DNA from: Actinomycetota bacterium
GTDB taxonomy: Bacteria; Actinomycetota; Thermoleophilia; Gaiellales; Gaiellaceae
NCBI GenBank assembly: GCA_019236545.1
Contig: JAFAIV010000015.1
Location: 1-5,986 of the forward strand
Direction: 5' to 3'
Length of the DNA: 5,986 bases
In this document: positions 4,294 to 5,986 of the stretch, piece after piece
Position numbering within the stretch: position 1 is the first letter of the stretch
Layout: every line of letters begins with the position of its first letter
Position numbers and translations under genes: made by a program
The notes under the pieces: model-generated
Database searches by the model: none
The model's input: only the letters and a program-made list of their open reading frames with translations
What the model was told of the DNA's origin: nothing

Positions 4294-5986
4294 CACGCGT
4301 CCCGGCCCTTCGGCGAGCGCCTCGTAGAGCCGCCAGCGCTCGTCGACGTCGTGCTGCTCCTCGACGGCGAGCTCCTGCGCCTCGGCGGGGTTCGTTCGGC
4401 CGAGGATGGCGAAGCGGTTCTCCGTCGCGGTGAACTCGGTGACGGGCAGCTTCGGCGAGCGCGAGTCGAGCTGGAACGGACGCTCGAGACGCGGGTCGTA
4501 GCGGTAGAGCGGCCAGTAGCCCGTGTCGACGGCCTCCTTCTGGTGGCTCATCCCGTGCGCCATCTCGATCCCGTGCGCGATGCAGTGGCTGTAGGCGATG
4601 ATCAGCGACGGCCCCTGCCACGCCTCGGCCTCGGCGAACGCCTTCACCGTCTGCGGGTTGTCGGCGCCGAGCGCGACCTGGGCGACGTAGACGTTGCCGT
4701 AGGCGGCCGCCATCAGCCCGAGGTCCTTCTTGGCGGTGTGCTTCCCGCCGGCGGCGAACTTGGCGACGGCGCCGCGCGGCGTCGACTTCGACGCCTGGCC
4801 GCCCGTGTTCGAGTAGACCTCGGTGTCGAGGACGAGAACGTTGACGTTGCGGCCGGAGGCGAGGACGTGGTCGAGGCCACCGAAACCGATGTCGTACGCC
4901 CAGCCGTCGCCGCCGACGATCCAGACGCTCTTCTTCTCGAGCGCGTCGGCAAGCGTCGCGAGGCGCTGCGCGCGCGGGTCGTCGAGGCCGGCGAGCACGT
5001 TGCGCAGCTCGACGACGCGCTCGCGCTGCGCGATCACGCCCGCCTCGTCGGACTGGTCGGCCTCCAGGAGCGCCTGCTTCAGCTCGGCCGGGACGCTGCC
5101 GTTCAGCTCGGCGAGGAGCCGGCGCGCCTGCGCCTCCTGCTGGTCGAGCGCGAGCCGCATGCCGTAGCCGAACTCGGCGTTGTCCTCGAAGAGCGAGTTC
5201 GCCCACGCCGGGCCGCGACCCTCGGCGTTCGTCGTCCACGGCGTCGTCGGGAGGTTGCCGCCGTAGATGGACGAGCAGCCGGTCGCGTTCGCGACGAGCA
5301 GGCGGTCGCCGAAGAGCTGCGTCAGGAGCTTGAGGTACGGCGTCTCGCCGCAGCCGGAGCACGCGCCCGAGAACTCGAACAGCGGCTGCAGCATCTGCGA
5401 GCCCTTCACGGTCGCGGGCTGCACCTTCGTCCGGTCCAGCTCGGGGAGCGTGAGGAAGAACTCCCAGTTCTCGCGCTCGCGCTCGAGGTGGTCGGGCTTC
5501 GGCAGCGAGTCGAGCGACTTGTGCTCCGGGTGCGCCTTGTCCTTCGCCGGGCAGGTCTCGACGCAGATCCGGCAGCCGGTGCAGTCGTCGGGCGAGACCT
5601 GGATCGTCATGGCCATCCCGGGGAGGTCCTTAGCGCGCCAGTCCTTCGAGCGGAAGCCGGTGGGCGCGCCGGCGAGCGCGGCGGGTTCGTAGACCTTCAT
5701 CCGGATCGCGGCGTGCGGGCAGACGAGCGCGCACTTGGCGCAGTCGATGCAGATCGCCTCGTCCCAGATCGGCAGCTCGTCGGCGAGGTCGCGCTTCTCG
5801 AAGCGCGCCGTCCCGAGCGGGAAGGTGCCGTCCGCGGGAAGCGCGCTGACCGGGAGCCGGTCGCCCTCGCCGGCGAGGAGGGCCCTGAGCAGGTCGGACT
5901 CGCCCGGCTGGACGTGCCCGTTCTCGCTCGCCGGCGAGAGCGTCCCCGGCAACTCGACCTCGTGCAGCGAGTCGAGCGCGAGGTCG
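4291..5986 (-). CDS. nifJ: Pyruvate:ferredoxin (flavodoxin) oxidoreductase, C-terminal half (5' end outside window)
   Basis: NifJ oxidatively decarboxylates pyruvate with CoA to acetyl-CoA and CO2 in the cytoplasm, passing electrons to ferredoxin or flavodoxin. About 564 of an expected ~1,170 residues are visible. Numbering from the leucine (TTG) codon at 5952-5950, the features in order are: the EKR-region motif F51-E-K-R; a ferredoxin domain with C68-x2-C71-x2-C74-x3-C78-P and C124-x2-C127-x2-C130-x3-C134-P; then the thiamine-diphosphate domain. That domain carries C198, C201, C226 and C457 for the proximal 4Fe-4S cluster, G348-D-G350, and D376-T-E-V-Y-S-N382-T-G-G-Q for the magnesium/cofactor. 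Spacings of 3, 25 and 231 between the four cysteines equal those I recall for the Desulfovibrio africanus enzyme (812/815/840/1071). The frame is intact to TAG. It lacks the long C-terminal extension of the D. africanus enzyme. The TTG at 5952 is internal, because the frame stays open and family-like to the window edge. It converges on the VWA operon and is not part of it. Confidence 0.97.
   Translation of the reverse strand, partial: DLALDSLHEVELPGTLSPASENGHVQPGESDLLRALLAGEGDRLPVSALPADGTFPLGTARFEKRDLADELPIWDEAICIDCAKCALVCPHAAIRMKVYEPAALAGAPTGFRSKDWRAKDLPGMAMTIQVSPDDCTGCRICVETCPAKDKAHPEHKSLDSLPKPDHLERERENWEFFLTLPELDRTKVQPATVKGSQMLQPLFEFSGACSGCGETPYLKLLTQLFGDRLLVANATGCSSIYGGNLPTTPWTTNAEGRGPAWANSLFEDNAEFGYGMRLALDQQEAQARRLLAELNGSVPAELKQALLEADQSDEAGVIAQRERVVELRNVLAGLDDPRAQRLATLADALEKKSVWIVGGDGWAYDIGFGGLDHVLASGRNVNVLVLDTEVYSNTGGQASKSTPRGAVAKFAAGGKHTAKKDLGLMAAAYGNVYVAQVALGADNPQTVKAFAEAEAWQGPSLIIAYSHCIAHGIEMAHGMSHQKEAVDTGYWPLYRYDPRLERPFQLDSRSPKLPVTEFTATENRFAILGRTNPAEAQELAVEEQHDVDERWRLYEALAEGPGRV

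Noticed and set aside
4068..4433. Plus-strand frame crossing the intergenic region
   Set aside because: It overlaps two real genes and the palindrome, and its translation is basic low-complexity sequence without motif or ribosome binding site.
4214..5362. Second long minus-strand frame across nifJ and the intergenic palindrome
   Set aside because: It is an out-of-frame shadow of nifJ, which has full family motifs in its own frame.
1..5986. tRNA, rRNA, CRISPR array or riboswitch
   Set aside because: No cloverleaf, no regularly spaced repeats and no leader long enough for a riboswitch were seen. Apart from the palindrome, the window is almost entirely coding.

Overview
The window is very GC-rich, with almost every third codon position G or C. 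It uses GTG starts freely and contains three start/stop overlaps. This fits a high-GC bacterium, most plausibly an actinobacterium (a Thermoleophilia/Gaiellales-type lineage is a guess from composition and gene style, not a demonstrated placement). It holds two convergent blocks separated by 162 bp.

Left block (2-4128, + strand): five tightly packed genes that look like one translationally coupled operon. They encode the C-terminal part of a DUF58 protein (cut by the left edge), a secreted/anchored one-pass membrane protein with a small cytoplasmic tail, a von Willebrand factor A (VWA) protein held between two membrane segments, a small membrane-anchored protein with a TPR-like helical pair and a glycine-rich tail, and a BatA-like VWA protein with three membrane segments. 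Such sets usually follow a MoxR-type AAA+ ATPase gene, which would lie just left of the window. The order DUF58 / one-pass protein / VWA / small TPR-like protein / VWA matches mxaS-A-C-K-L of methylotrophs, whose products are implicated in maturing methanol dehydrogenase. The products here probably form an envelope complex in which VWA domains with metal sites face outward and the MoxR ATPase works from the cytoplasm. The substrate is unknown.

Right block (4291-5986, - strand): the C-terminal half of nifJ, pyruvate:ferredoxin/flavodoxin oxidoreductase. It includes the EKR region, the two-cluster ferredoxin domain and the complete thiamine-diphosphate domain with its own 4Fe-4S cluster ligands. 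It is intact to its stop codon and points to low-potential, at least partly anaerobic, carbon metabolism.

The most unusual structure lies between the blocks. The stretch from the TAG stop of the last VWA gene to the TAG stop of nifJ (4126-4293) is a single diverged palindrome. It has near-perfect ends, a perfect 7-bp stem with a 4-nt loop at its exact centre, and TA dinucleotides at both outer edges. It could be a miniature inverted-repeat element inserted at a TA site, a large two-way transcription terminator, or both.
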